NCBI GenBank assembly: GCA_019119935.1
Contig: DWWA01000007.1
Coordinates: 37,534-101,533 of the forward strand
From: Candidatus Ruthenibacterium merdavium
GTDB taxonomy: Bacteria; Bacillota; Clostridia; Oscillospirales; Ruminococcaceae
Direction: 5' to 3'
Length of the DNA stretch: 64,000 bases
Shown here: in pieces, positions 50,738 through 59,749 of the stretch
How positions within the stretch are numbered: position 1 is the first letter of the stretch
Layout: each line of letters begins with the position of its first letter
Translations under genes and position numbers: made by a program
Notes under the pieces: generated by a model
Seen by the model: only the letters and a program-made list of their open reading frames with translations
Told to the model about the DNA's origin: nothing
The model's database searches: none

Positions 50738-51973
50738 ATGGAGATAGCACAATTGTTGGAGCGTGCACAAAGCGTAAAAACGCATGCCCTTACCTTAACG
50801 GCCGCACAAAAAAATGAAATTTTGTGCGAGATGGCAGATACATTACTTGAAAATGCACAGCGGATTATGACTGCGAATGAGCAGGATATGCAAAAAGCGA
50901 AAAGCCAGATCAGCGAAACCATGCTGGACAGGCTGATGCTGAACCTTTCGCGCATTGAGGGAATGGCGCAGGGGCTGCGCGCACTGACTTTGCTTGAAGA
51001 CCCCATTGGGCAGGAACTGTCGCATGTGCAGCGGCCAAACGGCCTTGTGATTCGGCGCGTGCGCGTGCCGATGGGTGTTGTGGCGGTCATTTATGAGAGC
51101 CGCCCCAATGTGACAAGCGATGCGGCGGGGCTTTGCTTAAAAAGCGGCAATGTCTGCGTTTTGCGAGGCGGAAGAGAAGCGCTGGCAACAAACCGAGAAA
51201 TTGTGAAAGCCCTTCACGCCGCCTTAGAACGAACGGGACATCCTTGCGAGCTGGTACAGCTTGTGGAAGATACGGGGCGCGAAGGCGCTGCGGCACTGAT
51301 GCAGGCACGCGGCAAAGTGGACTTGCTGATTCCACGCGGCGGAAAGGGTTTGATTCAAGCGTGTGTAGAACAGGCAAAAGTGCCCTGTATTGAAACGGGT
51401 ACGGGTATTTGCCATATTTATGTGGACGAAGCAGCAGACCTTTCAATGGCACTGGAGATTGTGGATAACGCGAAAACCAGCCGGCCTTCTGTGTGCAATG
51501 CGGCGGAGGTTTGCTTAGTACACGCTTCTTGCGCAGAGGCGTTTTTGCCGATGCTGAAAGAGCGGATGGAGTTAAAGCGCACAGAGCTGCGCTTGTGCCC
51601 GCGCGCGGCAAAAATCATTGAGGGAACCACGGCGGGCCCGCAGGATTTTGACACGGAGTTTTTAGACTACGTTTTGGCGGTAAAAGTGGTAGAGGATTTG
51701 CCCGAAGCACTAGCGCATATCCGAAGCCATTCCACGGGACACAGCGAAGCCATTGTGACAAGCAATGAACAGACGGCACAGCGTTTCATGGACGGTGTCG
51801 ACAGCGCGGCCGTTTACGTCAATGCTTCCACGCGCTTTACGGACGGCGGCGAGTTTGGGCTTGGGTGCGAAATGGGAATTTCAACCCAAAAGCTGGGCGC
51901 ACGCGGCCCGATGGGACTGTGCGAACTGACGAGCTATCAGTACCGTATTTTAGGCAGCGGACAAGTGCGTTGA
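50738..51973 (+). CDS. proA: Gamma-glutamyl phosphate reductase
   Basis: 411 residues, the normal length. It has the aldehyde-dehydrogenase-like fold with VPMGVVAVIYESRPNVTSDAAGLCLKSGN (positions about 108-136), DLLIPRGGKGLIQ, the catalytic cysteine in NAKTSRPSVCNAAEV, and TRFTDGGEFGLGCEMGISTQKLGARGPMG near the end. It reduces gamma-glutamyl phosphate to glutamate-5-semialdehyde with NADPH. AAGGAGG lies at the end of proB. proC is not in the window. Confidence 0.96.
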   Translation: MEIAQLLERAQSVKTHALTLTAAQKNEILCEMADTLLENAQRIMTANEQDMQKAKSQISETMLDRLMLNLSRIEGMAQGLRALTLLEDPIGQELSHVQRPNGLVIRRVRVPMGVVAVIYESRPNVTSDAAGLCLKSGNVCVLRGGREALATNREIVKALHAALERTGHPCELVQLVEDTGREGAAALMQARGKVDLLIPRGGKGLIQACVEQAKVPCIETGTGICHIYVDEAADLSMALEIVDNAKTSRPSVCNAAEVCLVHASCAEAFLPMLKERMELKRTELRLCPRAAKIIEGTTAGPQDFDTEFLDYVLAVKVVEDLPEALAHIRSHSTGHSEAIVTSNEQTAQRFMDGVDSAAVYVNASTRFTDGGEFGLGCEMGISTQKLGARGPMGLCELTSYQYRILGSGQVR

Positions 51974-52020
51974 GCGCTCCGCTGGTGCACATTTTAAAGA
52001 CAAAAGGAGAGTGACCTTGT

Positions 52021-52860
52021 ATGCCGAGTAAAGAAGAATTACAAGAGGTCCACGCGCTGCGCCGCCGTCGCCGCGGACGCCAGCTGCTTGGGGCGCTGGT
52101 ATGTTTTTTGGTGGTCGTCGGGCTGTTCAGCATTGTAGGCTCCGGCGTTGAGCTGGCAGCTACACTGCTTGATGATACCGACGAGAAAGAGATGCTTACA
52201 GAACAGCTGAGAACCTTGGTGGCACTTGACCCGCTGCCGTTTGACTCGCTGGAAGAGGCCAACGTGAATACGCTGCTGCATGCCGCAATCGGTGCGTCGG
52301 TAGACTCTACGCGCGACGATTATGAGCGCGATGAAAACGGCGCAATGTATTTGCCCACCCTTGATATTGAAACAACGTTGCTGGCGTTGTACGGGCCGGA
52401 TTTCCAGTTTGAATATCAAACTTTTGAAGACCACGGCATTACGTTCACTTATGTGCCGGAAAAACAGGCATTTCTTTTGCCTGTTACGAGCGCCATCAGC
52501 AACTATTACCCGCTGGTAACGGAGATCAAAAAAGAATCCGGCGGCGTGAAGCGTGTAACGGTTGGCTATGTTTCGCCCTTCCATGAAAACGGCGCGTTTG
52601 ACCCGAATGCCACGCCGGTTCCTGTCAAATATCAGGACTATTTATTTAAAAAGAACGGATCGGAATACTATCTTTATGCGATTGTAGAATCCGAAACAAA
52701 GGTGCAAACGGCGGTAAGTGCTTCTACGGCGCAGACGGCTCAAAGCACTGCTCCGCAAGATGCGCTTGAAAGTTTGGTTGGCGAATCGCTGCCCACAACA
52801 GCCGAAAGTGTTCCGCCGGCCGACGAGGCGCAGAACGCTGTGTCACAGCCTGCGGCATAA
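52021..52860 (+). CDS. Membrane-anchored protein of unknown function
   Basis: AAAGGAGAG precedes the start; 279 residues. A basic N-terminus (ALRRRRRGRQ) precedes one membrane helix (about 21-41), so the rest is probably outside the cell. The middle is folded-looking (DYERDENGAMYLPTLDIETTLLALYG, then YVSPFHENGAFDPNATPVPVKYQDYLFKKNG). The last 50 residues are an Ala/Ser/Thr/Gln/Pro-rich tail. I recognise no family. It is 47 bases after proA and may be read through from it, but there is no functional link. The low-complexity tail resembles those of the nearby sensor kinase and the cyclophilin lipoprotein. Confidence 0.65.
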   Translation: MPSKEELQEVHALRRRRRGRQLLGALVCFLVVVGLFSIVGSGVELAATLLDDTDEKEMLTEQLRTLVALDPLPFDSLEEANVNTLLHAAIGASVDSTRDDYERDENGAMYLPTLDIETTLLALYGPDFQFEYQTFEDHGITFTYVPEKQAFLLPVTSAISNYYPLVTEIKKESGGVKRVTVGYVSPFHENGAFDPNATPVPVKYQDYLFKKNGSEYYLYAIVESETKVQTAVSASTAQTAQSTAPQDALESLVGESLPTTAESVPPADEAQNAVSQPAA

Positions 52861-52868
52861 AGAAAAGC

Positions 52869-52904
52869 GCCCCGAGCTCATCACTTGAGTTCGGGGCATT
52901 TTTG
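52869..52904 (+). terminator. Intrinsic terminator after the anchored protein gene
   Basis: GCCCCGAGCTC and GAGTTCGGGGC (one G-U pair), 7-base loop, then A and five T. Confidence 0.9.
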
Positions 52905-53040
52905 CGGGCTGTTTGTTCGAAATGTGATATTGTTTAACACTGTTTGTCAAATGTGCGAATTTTTATAAGAAAATCTTAAAAACTTTCCCGCTTGGTTTTT
53001 AAAATGAGTGCGGTATGATAATGGCAAAGGAGAGATTTCA

Positions 53041-53748
53041 ATGAGTCAGGCAACAGTTTTGGTCGTGGATGACGATAAGGAAATTGTCGGAGCGATTGCA
53101 CGTCTTTTGGAAATGGAAGGCCACCGTGTTCTGAAGGCTTATGACGGACTGCAAGCGCTGGAAACGCTCACCGAGGAACATGTGGATTTAATTATCCTGG
53201 ACGTAATGATGCCGAACATGGACGGAATGTCTGCGACAATGGCCATTCGCCGCCGCCAGAACCTTCCGATTTTGCTTTTGAGCGCAAAATCGGAAGATGC
53301 CGATAAAATTGCCGGCTTGAGCATCGGCGCCGATGATTACCTGACAAAGCCGTACAATCCGATGGAGCTGTCGGCGCGTGTGAACGCGCTTTTGCGCCGC
53401 TATCTGCGCCTTGGCGCGGCAGATAACACCGCCCCTTCGGAAGAACAGCTTGTCAACGGCGGTATTTGTATGAATCTGGCTCGCAAGGAAGTGCTGGTAG
53501 AAGGGGAACTTGTGCGTCTGACCCCGACGGAGTACCGGATGTTGGAATTTTTTATGCAGCATCCGAACCGGGTGTACTCCGCCGCGCAAATTTATGAGCA
53601 AGTTTGGAACGAGCCCAGCTGCGGCGTGGAAAATACTGTTATGGTACATATCCGCCACTTGCGTGAAAAAATTGAAATCAATCCCAAAAAACCAAATTAT
53701 ATTAAGGTGGTGTGGGGTCTTGGATACAAGATGGAACAAAAAAAGTAA
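53041..53748 (+). CDS. OmpR/PhoB-family response regulator
   Basis: ATG at 53041 follows AAAGGAGA; 235 residues. The receiver domain has the acidic pocket VVDDDKE, the phosphorylated aspartate D54 in LIILDVMMPNMDG, LLLSAKSED and the lysine in YLTKPYNPMEL. The winged-helix output domain starts near 138, with VRLTPTEYRMLEFFMQHPNRVYS (about 158-180) and VHIRHLREKIEINPKKPNYIKVVWGLGYKM at the end. VanR-like by layout. It overlaps the sensor kinase gene by 29 bases. A -10-like TATGAT or GATAAT lies just before the ribosome site, with TTGGTT upstream. Confidence 0.93.
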   Translation: MSQATVLVVDDDKEIVGAIARLLEMEGHRVLKAYDGLQALETLTEEHVDLIILDVMMPNMDGMSATMAIRRRQNLPILLLSAKSEDADKIAGLSIGADDYLTKPYNPMELSARVNALLRRYLRLGAADNTAPSEEQLVNGGICMNLARKEVLVEGELVRLTPTEYRMLEFFMQHPNRVYSAAQIYEQVWNEPSCGVENTVMVHIRHLREKIEINPKKPNYIKVVWGLGYKMEQKK

Positions 53749-56005
53749 AATTTATGTCGCAGTTAAAATTGTACTCTGGGCGCTCTTTTTGGGAGCGGCA
53801 ATGGCTGCGCTGTCGTATTTGGTAATACTTGCAGCCCGTGCGAGCAATGTTGAAGATTACTACGAGTCAGATGCAGGATTTCGCCGAGATTTGACCTTTA
53901 CTGTGCAAAGCCTTGAGCAGGGCATTCAAGAAAATAAGATAAAAAACTATGTAACAAGTGCTCTCGTCTATGCGCAAACTAAGGACGGCAAAGCTTATGA
54001 AAATGAGTGGGTGTTTGATGGTCAGGTTCTCACCGGTACACAGTTAAAGCTGCATTTTGCCAAGAAAGAAGAAGCACAGGCTGCTGATGAAGGCGCACAG
54101 CCCGCCGTACCGGAGGCTTCTTCGGCTGCAAGTGCCGCTGAGTCAGCTGCGCTGCAAGAAGCATCGTCTGCGGTACAAAGCGACGCTTCTGGCGTGCAGA
54201 CTGCTGCATCTTCCTCACAGCCTGCCTCAGAGTCTGCCGTGCAGACTGCTGAACAAGAGCTTGTGCAAGAAGAGTTGAGCGTACAAAGCGTGAATGTGGA
54301 GCCGGCAATTCTTTTTGATTCCGGAATTACGATGGAGCTGCGCGGGGATACTTTTATTTGGCATAATTTAGATCATCTGGGATATTTGGGGTCTGAATGG
54401 GAGATGGTTTACAAGCAAAAGCTGGAGCAGGATATTCGAAATCTGCTGGCAGACAGTCAAGTGAAATTTGAGCATTTGATTGTTTATTTCCCTCAGGAGG
54501 CTCTGGCTGTAAACAGCTCCGATTATTATCAGCAGATGCAAGATGGCCTCATTGAGGAATGTTTGGTTCCCTTCGGAACGGCTTGTGTCATTGTTGCAAT
54601 TTCCGGTTTGGCACTGCTTGTTTATGCGGGAAAAAGAGCGGACGGAAGCTTGCGCCTGTTTTGGATTGACCGAATTCCTACGGAATTTCATGCGGCAGCG
54701 CTGTTCATTACCGGATTTGCAATTCCGGTTGCCATTCTGCAAAACTTATTTTCTTCTTTTGAGCGGTTTATGTCGTATGGCAATTTAATGACCTTTGTGT
54801 ATGCGATACTTTATTTAGACGGATTGTGCATTTTTGCGTTGATGCTCAGCCTTGTGAGAAAATTAAAAGGAAAATGCTTTTTTAAAGGTTCCGTCACTTA
54901 CCGTCTTTTGAGAGGATTTCGTTTTTTTTTAGACGGTGATTTCCTGTTCCGAGGAAAAAGATACTGTATCAGAAACGCCTATCGGATTTGGTGGGTGGCG
55001 ATTGTTTGCGGTGCGGCGTTTATTGTGCTGGGGCTGTTTGGATTTTATAACAGTACGGCCGGCATGATGCTAATCTTATTAGCGCTCGCATTCTTTGGCA
55101 CGGCTTATTTGTTTAACCGGCATTATCACGATATGAAGGATTTAGACGTTTTGCTGCGGCAGATTGAAGTGGTGTCTGAGCATGGAGAAGTGGAGGTATT
55201 TTTGCCCGAGCAAAGCCCTTTGAAAGAGTATGAAGAACGTCTGACGCGCTTGAACGAAAATATCAATGAAAACGTGAAGCAGCGCATGGCGGCAGAGCGT
55301 ATGAAACTCGATTTGATTACAAATGTATCGCATGATTTAAAAACTCCGCTCACGTCGATTATCGGCTATGTTGATTTGCTCAACAAGCTGGAGCTTTCCG
55401 GCGAGGCTGGCGATTATGTGAAAATCTTGCAGAAAAAGGCTGATCGTCTGAGCGATACGGTATCCGATTTATTTACACTGGCAAAGTCAACCAGCGGCTC
55501 TGATGAGCTCCATTTAGAAGCGCTCGACTTGGTAACGGCGGTCAATCAGGTTTTGGCCGATTTTTCCGACCGGATTGAAGCGGCCGAGATGCCGATTAAA
55601 ACAACAATGCCGAAAGAGGCGTGGGTTTTGGCGGACAGTGCCCGCATTTACCGCGTTTTGCAAAACCTTTTGGATAACGCTTTGCGCTACTCTTTGAAGG
55701 GAACACGGATTTTCCTCAATGTATCGCAGGAACAGCAAAGCGTTTCGCTTACGGTGCTGAATACGGCGGGATATGAAATGGACTTCAGTGCACAGGAAAT
55801 CGTACAGCGTTTTGTAAGAGGAGATAAATCCCGTACACAAGAAGGAAGCGGGCTGGGCTTGTCAATTGCAGAAAGCTTTATGAGTAATTTCGGCGGAAAG
55901 ATGCAGGTGCAGGTAGAAGGAGATACCTTCCGGGTAATTTGCAGTTTTCAAAGTGCCGAAGCACCGCCCCAAAGGAATGAGGACACGGAAAGTGAGCCAG
56001 TGTAA
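53720..56005 (+). CDS. Sensor histidine kinase with a low-complexity extracellular segment
   Basis: TTG at 53720, after AAGGTGG, gives 761 residues and overlaps the regulator gene. A first membrane helix at about 12-35 is followed by an outside region in which residues 118-195 are almost only Ala, Ser, Gln, Glu and Val. Several more membrane helices follow (about 285-475). The catalytic part has H538 in NVSHDLKTPLTSIIGY, the N box NLLDNALRYS and the G2 box GSGLGLSIAES. It is much longer than VanS-type kinases. The low-complexity linker may project through the cell wall; the signal is unknown. The gene order regulator-kinase and the overlap show a dedicated pair. Confidence 0.92.
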   Translation: MDTRWNKKSKIYVAVKIVLWALFLGAAMAALSYLVILAARASNVEDYYESDAGFRRDLTFTVQSLEQGIQENKIKNYVTSALVYAQTKDGKAYENEWVFDGQVLTGTQLKLHFAKKEEAQAADEGAQPAVPEASSAASAAESAALQEASSAVQSDASGVQTAASSSQPASESAVQTAEQELVQEELSVQSVNVEPAILFDSGITMELRGDTFIWHNLDHLGYLGSEWEMVYKQKLEQDIRNLLADSQVKFEHLIVYFPQEALAVNSSDYYQQMQDGLIEECLVPFGTACVIVAISGLALLVYAGKRADGSLRLFWIDRIPTEFHAAALFITGFAIPVAILQNLFSSFERFMSYGNLMTFVYAILYLDGLCIFALMLSLVRKLKGKCFFKGSVTYRLLRGFRFFLDGDFLFRGKRYCIRNAYRIWWVAIVCGAAFIVLGLFGFYNSTAGMMLILLALAFFGTAYLFNRHYHDMKDLDVLLRQIEVVSEHGEVEVFLPEQSPLKEYEERLTRLNENINENVKQRMAAERMKLDLITNVSHDLKTPLTSIIGYVDLLNKLELSGEAGDYVKILQKKADRLSDTVSDLFTLAKSTSGSDELHLEALDLVTAVNQVLADFSDRIEAAEMPIKTTMPKEAWVLADSARIYRVLQNLLDNALRYSLKGTRIFLNVSQEQQSVSLTVLNTAGYEMDFSAQEIVQRFVRGDKSRTQEGSGLGLSIAESFMSNFGGKMQVQVEGDTFRVICSFQSAEAPPQRNEDTESEPV

Positions 56006-56039
56006 CGGAAAAAGTAAGCATGTACGGATAGAAATATGA

Positions 56040-56085
56040 AAAAGGGCGCACCGCAAAATAAAAATTTTGCGGTGCGCCCTTTTAT
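56040..56085. terminator. Bidirectional terminator between the kinase and the coiled-coil protein genes
   Basis: A 19-bp stem (AAAGGGCGCACCGCAAAAT and its complement) with an A-rich loop; T4 on the plus side and a T run on the minus side. Confidence 0.92.
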
Positions 56086-56151
56086 CTTTAAAAAATAAGT
56101 TTCATTGAGCCGGGAAGAGTTTTGCTTTGCGGGAAAGCAAAACTTTTCTCA

Positions 56152-57240
56152 TCAAAGGGAAATGTTGACGGTTGCGGTTTGCACAATCATATTGCCCGAA
56201 GGCGCAGAAGGAGCAAACGCGCTGCCGCTTGCAATCGGGCTTGTCAGAGAGCCTGCCGAAATGGGGGCAGTGCCGTAAATTTGAGCATTATGACGCGCTT
56301 GTTCGGCGCGGCGCGCGCGGTCTTGCTCTAAGTAAACTTCTATGCCGGCCTGCTGAACATAAGCTTGCTCTTGTGCGGTGCGCGCCGATTTTTTTCGAGA
56401 GAGCAGGCGGCGTGCTTCCTGTGCTTCTTCCAGCTGCTTTTGCGCTTGCTGCCGTCGCTGTTTGGTTTGGATCTGCTGTTCCTTTTGCAGCTGAGTAATT
56501 TTCTTTTTCGAGCGGGAAATGGCGCTGCGAAGCTGGTTTGCCACAAGCGTGAGCTGTTCTTTTTCCGTTTGGTCAGCGTCGTTCATGGCACGACGCACTT
56601 GATTCAGCTTTACATAAGCGTTTGAAATAACGCCCCGCACTTGCATAACGCTGTTGGCACGGCTTAATTTTCCGTATACGGAAACGCCGCTGTTCATCAA
56701 GAGTTTTGCCTTTGAAACACGGTATAAGTTTTTGTTTTTCTCGGCTTCTCTTTTTGCTTCTTCCATCTTTTCAAACAGTGTTTTCATGTTTTCCTGCTGC
56801 GCCTGTTCCCATTGCGCAACCGTTGGAGTTTGCACGGTGAATGTGGTTTTTTCTTTGGCGGTTAATAAAATGCCCATGCCGCTGATATTCTGCCCGGTAG
56901 GGGTAGTCAGCTCTTTTGCTGCCTGCGATAATAACGCCATGCCGCGCTCAAACGATGCCTGATTTTTCCCCATGGCATGCAAAAAATCTTCGCTTACAAA
57001 TAAGACAGAGCTGTTTTTTGCGCTGTAAAACAGATCGGAAACATTTTTTGTGCTGTAATCGCCAATTCTTACGGTTAATTCGTCGTACTTCTTTCCGAGG
57101 TCTGCCAGATATTGTTTGGCGCGTTCCAGCCAACTGGTGTTTTGATAGGAAAAAGACGACGGCGCAAAGCGTTCGCGGGTAACGGACATCGACTGCCCGG
57201 CAATAGAAGAAACCGGTTCATTTCGTTTGATTTTTTCCAT
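56152..57240 (-). CDS. Coiled-coil protein of unknown function
   Basis: ATG at 57240 follows AGAGGTG; 362 residues, no signal peptide or membrane helix. The first 140 residues look globular (WLERAKQYLADLGKKYDELT, then SVLFVSEDFLHAMGKNQASF and GILLTAKEKTTFTVQTP). Residues 150-300 are rich in Glu, Lys, Gln and Arg with heptad-like spacing (EEAKREAEKNKNLYRVSKAK, then KKKITQLQKEQQIQTKQRRQ), ending in a Ser/Pro/Ala-rich tail. I do not recognise a family. It is divergent from ruvX, with about 200 bases between. A structural or surface-adaptor role is possible but unproven. Confidence 0.65.
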   Translation of the reverse strand: MEKIKRNEPVSSIAGQSMSVTRERFAPSSFSYQNTSWLERAKQYLADLGKKYDELTVRIGDYSTKNVSDLFYSAKNSSVLFVSEDFLHAMGKNQASFERGMALLSQAAKELTTPTGQNISGMGILLTAKEKTTFTVQTPTVAQWEQAQQENMKTLFEKMEEAKREAEKNKNLYRVSKAKLLMNSGVSVYGKLSRANSVMQVRGVISNAYVKLNQVRRAMNDADQTEKEQLTLVANQLRSAISRSKKKITQLQKEQQIQTKQRRQQAQKQLEEAQEARRLLSRKKSARTAQEQAYVQQAGIEVYLEQDRARRAEQARHNAQIYGTAPISAGSLTSPIASGSAFAPSAPSGNMIVQTATVNISL

Positions 57241-57374
57241 CAAGCTGCACCTCTTTTCTGATGGGATAACAGGCGGTTCACTGCTGTGTGAAAACGCACG
57301 CAAAACGTGCAAACAGCACTGTTTCTCTTTAATAAAGTTATCCGATGCGCTGCACAAAATGAAAGTGTGATTAT

Positions 57375-57402
57375 TTGCAAAACAGGCGCTCTATGGTATA
57401 CT
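57375..57402 (+). promoter_or_regulatory. ruvX promoter
   Basis: TTGCAA (57375-57380), 16-base spacer, TATACT (57397-57402), start codon at 57439. Confidence 0.7.
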
Positions 57403-57438
57403 AGGAAAACGAAAGAAATTTGGAAAGGGAAGTGTGAT

Positions 57439-57882
57439 ATGAAAATTATGGCAGTGGACTTTGGGGACGCGCGCACCGGCTTGGCCGTTTGTGATCCCAC
57501 AGAGTTTTTAGCAAGTCCTGTCGGGATTATAAAAGAGAAAAACTTTTTAAAAGCAGCGCAGCAAATTGCCGACGCGGCAAAACAGCACGGAGCGCAGATG
57601 CTCGTAGTGGGCCTGCCCAAAAATATGGACGGAACAGAAGGTGCTCGCGCACAGCGCTGCCGTTCCATGGGCGAAAAACTGCAAGAACTGACAGATTTGC
57701 CTGTTACCATGTGGGATGAAAGGAGAACAACGGTTTCGGCCTCGGCAGTGCTGACGCAAAACGGAACGTTCGGCAAAAAGCGCAAAGAGCAGCTGGACGC
57801 TGTGGCCGCTGTTATTATTCTGGAAAGCTATTTACAGCGCCGAAAGAATGAGGCGCAAGCGCACGCGGACGGCAAAGAATAA
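57439..57882 (+). CDS. ruvX: Putative Holliday junction resolvase/pre-16S rRNA nuclease RuvX (YqgF)
   Basis: ATG at 57439 with AAAGGGA upstream; 147 residues. The RNase H-like fold has its acidic residues in IMAVDFGDARTGLAVCD (first Asp), VVGLPKNMDGTEG (family signature), WDERRTTVSASAVL (Glu) and KKRKEQLDAVAAVIILESYL (last Asp). YqgF proteins are linked to 16S rRNA end processing and to recombination. In many Firmicutes ruvX lies beside a DUF1292 gene; here a DUF1292 gene is found 5.4 kb downstream, so the cluster appears to have been opened by insertion of other genes. Confidence 0.94.
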   Translation: MKIMAVDFGDARTGLAVCDPTEFLASPVGIIKEKNFLKAAQQIADAAKQHGAQMLVVGLPKNMDGTEGARAQRCRSMGEKLQELTDLPVTMWDERRTTVSASAVLTQNGTFGKKRKEQLDAVAAVIILESYLQRRKNEAQAHADGKE

Positions 57883-57963
57883 TTTGCCGCGCCTATGGCG
57901 ATTGTCAAAAACGGAATCTCTTTTGCCGAGCAATCAAACAGACTCATCAAGGAGTGATTGACA

Positions 57964-59172
57964 GTGCGTGGAAAAGTTTCTTTCAATATGGCGATTACGA
58001 TTTTAGTTTCCGCTGTCATTGCTGCGGTGATTTCATTCCCGCTGGCATCGCTGTTGGAAAAACCGGTATACGACCTCAAGATGCAGCAGCTGGATCTTTC
58101 GCCGGGGACGATTGGCTCCGAGGCGGGAGAGGATATTCCGGTGGCAAGGTCGATTGACGACATGGGCAAAATGGAAACATTCACGCTCGAGGTGTCAGCA
58201 CTTAACAGTACCATACCTTTAGACGGAACATATTATTACCGGGTGTGGCTTGACAGCGGTGAAAAGGTGGCGGTGCTTGTAAACTTAGACGCCGTACAGG
58301 AGTTTGAGGATGAATCTAAAGTGCGCCTTCCGATTGGAAGGTGGGTGAAGTGGGAGCACACCGCAAAGGAAAAAAGCGACTATGAAAATTATTATGAAGG
58401 CTCTTTTACCGATTTCTCCTACTACGTTGATATGGCGGGGGATTTTGGCCGCGTGCCAAGTCAGCGGGCGATATCAAGCCAGCTTTTTTCCCTTTTTATG
58501 CTGATTTTTGAGTTTCTGATTGCTTGCCTGATCCGCCATGAAGGCGTAAAACGCGGTTGGTTCGAGCCGGAGCTTTTCAAGAAAAAGTATGAGCAAAAGG
58601 CCAAGGAAACGCAGACAAGGGATGAGATGGAACAGTGGGCTGTATCTGCTTATGCCATTTGGGCAGGGTATATCGGCGAGTGGAATTTGATTGGCGGATG
58701 GGTGAAAACTCCCGCAAACCAAAAGAAAATGCGAAAAATTTTGGCAAGAGATTGGGGAATTCACAATGACGGGCAGGCGCGCAGCATGATTCTTCAGCTC
58801 ACTGACCCAAAAGGTTATAACGGAACCGACCAAGTTTCATTGGCGTGGGATTGGTGCCGCGCGATGCAGTTGATTGGATGCTTTTTTCTGTGTGGTTATA
58901 TTGACCGGCAGGAAATGCGTGAGTTATCCTGCGAGGTTGGCCGAAAAATTCAGCGGAAGTTTTCCTCGTGGGAAGACTTATGCGTGAATTATCTGGACGG
59001 ATATGCACGCTGGAGGCGTAGTCTTGGAGGACAGCCGGAAGGATATATCGAGGAACGGATGCGTATTTACCATGCACTGAAGGAAAAACCGGACGGCCCT
59101 TACAGCCTGCCTTTCCAAACGTTTCTTTCGCCGCAGGTTTACGAGGAGCAAAAGGAAATCGGTACCTTCTGA
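57964..59172 (+). CDS. DUF1266-domain membrane protein
   Basis: GTG at 57964 lies 8 bases after AAGGAG and is preferred to TTG at 57958; 402 residues. Two membrane helices, at about 10-30 and 178-195, bracket an outside domain of some 145 residues (TFTLEVSALNSTIPLDGTYYYRVWLDSG, positions about 76-103). The C-terminal 200 residues form a DUF1266 domain: ILARDWGIHNDGQARSMIL, LAWDWCRAMQLIGCFFLCGYID and FSSWEDLCVNYLDGYARWR. DUF1266 proteins have no assigned function; fusion to a sensor-like membrane module is unusual and suggests signal-dependent activity. It follows ruvX by about 80 bases. Confidence 0.78.
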   Translation: MRGKVSFNMAITILVSAVIAAVISFPLASLLEKPVYDLKMQQLDLSPGTIGSEAGEDIPVARSIDDMGKMETFTLEVSALNSTIPLDGTYYYRVWLDSGEKVAVLVNLDAVQEFEDESKVRLPIGRWVKWEHTAKEKSDYENYYEGSFTDFSYYVDMAGDFGRVPSQRAISSQLFSLFMLIFEFLIACLIRHEGVKRGWFEPELFKKKYEQKAKETQTRDEMEQWAVSAYAIWAGYIGEWNLIGGWVKTPANQKKMRKILARDWGIHNDGQARSMILQLTDPKGYNGTDQVSLAWDWCRAMQLIGCFFLCGYIDRQEMRELSCEVGRKIQRKFSSWEDLCVNYLDGYARWRRSLGGQPEGYIEERMRIYHALKEKPDGPYSLPFQTFLSPQVYEEQKEIGTF

Positions 59173-59390
59173 CAGCTGAGAATTTTGCGAAAATGTTTTA
59201 TTTTTCAATCCTGTATTTCCTAAGGAAAATAAACGGAACAAAAACGAGATTCGGCACGCTCTGACGGATCGGTTTTACTGTTATGAAATTTAGGAAAAGC
59301 AGCGGGGCGTTTTGTATCCCGAAATCCTTCAAAGCGCGTTGTTTTATTGTGAAAAGTTCAAGCAGATAGCGGGAATCGGAGAGGATTCAG
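59173..59390 (+). other. Gene-free stretch after the DUF1266 gene
   Basis: A/T-rich sequence with TTTCCTAAGGAAA (a dyad near 59216) and no clear promoter, RNA or coding frame. It leads to a small candidate gene at 59391 and two hairpins. Confidence 0.4.
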
Positions 59391-59504
59391 GTGATTCGTT
59401 CAATTCCCTTTGAGCCGGATATTGTAAAAGTTGCTCTTGAGTGCCTGCAAAGTCAGAACGCTTTCAAAGACAAAGAAGGGCCGGACGGCCTAAGCTTAGA
59501 ATAA
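59391..59504 (+). CDS. Possible small protein of 37 residues
   Basis: GTG at 59391 has GAGAGG at the right distance. The predicted product (IRSIPFEPDIVKVALECLQS, then QNAFKDKEGPDGLSLE) has a credible amphipathic helix, ends in TAA and is followed directly by a strong hairpin. No family is recognised, and no promoter is clear. It may also be a remnant of a larger gene. Confidence 0.3.
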   Translation: MIRSIPFEPDIVKVALECLQSQNAFKDKEGPDGLSLE

Positions 59505-59518
59505 GCATCCGGATAAAG

Positions 59519-59620
59519 CCGCTGTGCGAAATTTTTTGTTTCGCACAGCGGTTCGCTGTTTTCTAAGTTAAAATCAAAATGCCCCGTTTTGCACAAGACC
59601 AAAGGCAGAACGGGACATTT
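59519..59620. terminator. Two consecutive hairpins between convergent units
   Basis: CCGCTGTGCGAAA/TTTCGCACAGCGG (59519-59551, 13-bp stem), then AATGCCCCGTTTTGC with GCAGAACGGGACATT (59577-59612) and TTTTTG. The second is a good terminator for the plus strand; the first could serve either strand. Confidence 0.7.
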
Positions 59621-59749
59621 TTGTCACACAAAATATTCACTCAGTCAACTTTTTGCTGAAAAGAGCTGCATTGGGGTGTAAGACAAAGAGTATTTGGAAG
59701 TTTGAAAAATAGTTTGGGATTGTCTGAAAAAGGCGGTGCTTGCCCTGGG

